Origin: Acidobacteriota bacterium
GTDB taxonomy: Bacteria > Acidobacteriota > Polarisedimenticolia > Gp22-AA2
Assembly: GCA_027297005.1 (NCBI GenBank)
Contig: JAPUIN010000061.1
Location: forward strand, 1-5,928
DNA: 5,928 nt
Direction: 5' to 3'
The stretch's first letter is position 1. Each line of letters starts with the position of its first letter. The notes below the pieces were generated by a model. It made no database searches, was not told the origin of the DNA, and saw only the letters and a list, made by a program, of their open reading frames with translations. Shown here one piece after another: positions 4,021 through 5,928 of the stretch. The position numbers were made by a program, and so were the translations under genes.

Positions 4021-5928
4021 CTACCGGACTATCCAGCCGGGCTCGACCGCCTCATCGGTGGTCAGGATGTAAGGGTTGCCCTCGGGATCGGACGCGGCCA
4101 GAAGCATCCCCTGGGACACGACACCGCGAAGCTTCGCGGGCTTCAGGTTCGCCACGACAACAATCGTTTTTCCGACGAGGGAGTCGGGGCTGTAGCGCTT
4201 TGCGATCCCGGCCACGATGGTCCGGGTGGAATCCCCGATGTCGACCGTGATCTGCAACAGCCGATCGGCGTTCGGCACCGGCTCCGCCTTGACGATGCGG
4301 GCGGTGCGGAGTTCGACCCGGGCAAACTGGTCGATGGTGATCTCGTCCGGGGTCGCCCCGGCAACGGGGGCTGGCGTGGGCTCCTTGGGTGTCTCCATGC
4401 GGGACTCCTTGGGAACGCGCGCGTCCCCGAGATAGGCGGTCTTGTCGATCCGCGGAAAAAGGGCCTCGCCGCGCGTGACCGGCCGGCCCGGCTTCAATTC
4501 TCCCCAGGCGAAATGCCGCAGGCTCGCGGCGCTGATGTCGCCGGTCACCCCGAGACGTCTCCATAGCTCGGCAGTTGCGGTCGGCATCACGGGGGCAGTC
4601 AGCACGGCCACGATCCGCAGCCCCTCGAGAACACTGTAGAGGACGGAATCGAGCGCCCATCGCCGGCCGGGATCCTGGGACAGCTTCCAGGGCTCGTTCT
4701 GGACGATGAAGCGGTTCAGCTTGCCGACGAGCACCCATACTGCCGCCAGCCCGGAGCTGAAATCGAGGTCCTCGAAGTTCTTGATGCAGGTCGACCAGGC
4801 CTCCTTGGCCGCCGCCTTGAGGGCTTCGTTCTCGCGAAATCGCGGCACCGGTGTCGGGACGACTCCGCCACAGAAATCCTCGACCATTTTCAGAGCCCGG
4901 CTGATCAGGTTCCCCAGGTCGTTGGCGAGATCGGTGTTCAGGCGATCGATCAGCGCCTCATCGGAGTAGCTGGCGTCCTGGCCGAACACCATCTCGCGCA
5001 TCAGGAAATAGCGGACCGGATCGATGCCGAACGCGTCGATAAGCGGCAGCGGATCGACGACGCCCCCCTTCGACTTCGAGATCTTCGCGGAATCCCGCAG
5101 CCACCAGCCATGCGCCACGATGCGCCGGGGCAGCGGTTCGTCACCCGACAAAAGGAACGCGGGCCAGTAGACAGCGTGAAAGCGCAGGATGTCCTTGCCG
5201 ACCAGGTGGATGTCGGCAGGCCAGAACCGGCCATACAGGCGGCGGTCGGTGCCGTACCCGAGGGCGGTGATGTAGTTGCTGAGCGCATCGAACCAGACAT
5301 ACAGAACGTGCTTCGGATCGGTGGGCAGCGGGATGCCCCAGGTGAAGCTGCTCCGGCTGATTGAGAGATCCCTGAGACCGGATTCGCAGAAAGCGATCAC
5401 CTCGTTGCGGCGGGTCTCCGGGAAGACGAACTCGGGATGCTCACGGTACAGGTTGAGGAGCGGCTCCTGGTACTTCGACAGTTTGAAAAAATAGGACTCC
5501 TCCTCGGTCCACTCGACCCTGTGCCCCTGTTCGGGACAGCGGCCGTCGACCACCTGGTTCTCCGGGTAGAACGATTCGCACGAGGTGCAGTACCAGCCCG
5601 AATAGGCGTCCTTGTAGATGTCCCCCTTGGCGACGATTTTCCTGAACAGGCGCTCCACCCCCGCTCGATGGCGCTTTTCGGTCGTGCGGATGAAATCGTC
5701 GTAGCTGATGCCGAACCGTTTCCATAATTCGCGGAAGCGCAAAACGACGTCATCGGCGAGCTCGATCGGCTTCATTCCTTTGGCGGCGGCGGCGCGCTCG
5801 ATCTTCTGGCCGTGCTCATCGGTGCCGGTCAGGAAGTGGACCTCCCGGCCATTCATCCGGTGAAAGCGTGCGAGGACATCCGCCACCACCGTCGTGTAGG
5901 TGTGGCCGATATGGGGCTGGTCGTTCAC
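4021..5928 (-). CDS. metG: Methionyl-tRNA synthetase with C-terminal tRNA-binding domain (N-terminus outside the window)
   Basis: Charges tRNA-Met with methionine in the cytoplasm, for initiation and elongation. 635 residues are visible and only the first dozen or so are missing. The edge codon GTG corresponds to the internal Val of the usual 'YYVNDQPHIGH' and is not the start. Numbered from the edge: HIGH 6-9, TGTDEHG 34-40, zinc-knuckle region C114, C117, C131 and H136, WFDAL 212-216, KISKS 282-286 (the KMSKS loop, with the frequent Ile variant), then the helical anticodon-binding domain including NEPWKL (411-416). A Pro/Glu-rich linker (about 505-528) leads to an EMAPII/Trbp111-like tRNA-binding OB domain (about 530-635) with DQFARVELRTARIV, NADRLL and VANLKPAKLRGV. 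The C-terminal domain usually promotes dimerisation and tRNA binding. The zinc region has an odd fourth-ligand spacing. tatD follows 17 bases after the TAG, probably in the same transcript. Confidence 0.97.
   Translation of the reverse strand: MNDQPHIGHTYTTVVADVLARFHRMNGREVHFLTGTDEHGQKIERAAAAKGMKPIELADDVVLRFRELWKRFGISYDDFIRTTEKRHRAGVERLFRKIVAKGDIYKDAYSGWYCTSCESFYPENQVVDGRCPEQGHRVEWTEEESYFFKLSKYQEPLLNLYREHPEFVFPETRRNEVIAFCESGLRDLSISRSSFTWGIPLPTDPKHVLYVWFDALSNYITALGYGTDRRLYGRFWPADIHLVGKDILRFHAVYWPAFLLSGDEPLPRRIVAHGWWLRDSAKISKSKGGVVDPLPLIDAFGIDPVRYFLMREMVFGQDASYSDEALIDRLNTDLANDLGNLISRALKMVEDFCGGVVPTPVPRFRENEALKAAAKEAWSTCIKNFEDLDFSSGLAAVWVLVGKLNRFIVQNEPWKLSQDPGRRWALDSVLYSVLEGLRIVAVLTAPVMPTATAELWRRLGVTGDISAASLRHFAWGELKPGRPVTRGEALFPRIDKTAYLGDARVPKESRMETPKEPTPAPVAGATPDEITIDQFARVELRTARIVKAEPVPNADRLLQITVDIGDSTRTIVAGIAKRYSPDSLVGKTIVVVANLKPAKLRGVVSQGMLLAASDPEGNPYILTTDEAVEPGWIVR

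Noticed and set aside
3614..4072. Plus-strand open frame of 152 codons opposite tatD
   Set aside because: It lies antisense to a complete TatD gene with all metal ligands, and its translation has no recognisable motif.
4052..4738. Minus-strand 228-codon open frame within metG
   Set aside because: It is an out-of-frame copy of the MetRS C-terminal region with typical Arg/Ala-rich shadow composition.
5926..5928. GTG at the right edge as the start of metG
   Set aside because: It is the Val within the conserved segment before HIGH (YYVNDQPHIGH in the family); the true start lies beyond the window.

Overview
This GC-rich bacterial window has four recognisable protein genes, one secreted protein of unknown function, and a short decayed patch. 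The secreted protein has a Sec-type signal, codon use is strongly GC-biased, and the housekeeping genes are of bacterial type. This fits a GC-rich, probably diderm environmental bacterium such as a deltaproteobacterial or acidobacterial lineage. No single feature fixes the phylum.

Layout, left to right. (1) Positions 1-1593, plus strand: the C-terminal 530 residues of a leucyl-tRNA-synthetase-like protein whose start lies outside the window. It keeps the Rossmann-fold core motifs and both zinc-knuckle pairs. It has no CP1 editing domain, a changed KMSKS loop (KMSTH), a changed block where LeuRS has GGIEHA, and no C-terminal tRNA-binding domain. It is a stripped-down paralogue rather than an ordinary LeuRS. 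(2) A 152-base gap carrying a near-repeat (GTCAGC/TTGCGGC, twice). (3) Positions 1746-2324: a 192-residue exported protein with no assigned function. (4) Positions 2335 to about 2741: gene debris. An N-terminal scrap of a DUF1015-family protein runs in frame into an internal scrap of a tyrosine recombinase that is broken by an amber stop. (5) Positions 2742-3224: a complete thioredoxin-coupled type arsenate reductase (ArsC). (6) On the minus strand, read from the right edge, a methionyl-tRNA synthetase with a C-terminal tRNA-binding domain (start outside the window) is followed 17 bases later by a TatD-family nuclease. The TatD and ArsC genes converge and share a CTAG at their stop codons.

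How the parts relate. metG-tatD is a widespread housekeeping pair and looks like one transcription unit. The plus-strand side looks like accessory or reshuffled sequence: a non-canonical synthetase paralogue, an orphan secreted protein, integrase debris and a lone arsenate reductase without visible arsR or arsB. The best candidate for something undescribed is the editing-less, tRNA-domain-less LeuRS-like protein. It may activate an amino acid for something other than normal leucyl-tRNA synthesis, or it may be a decaying paralogue. The sequence alone does not decide between these.
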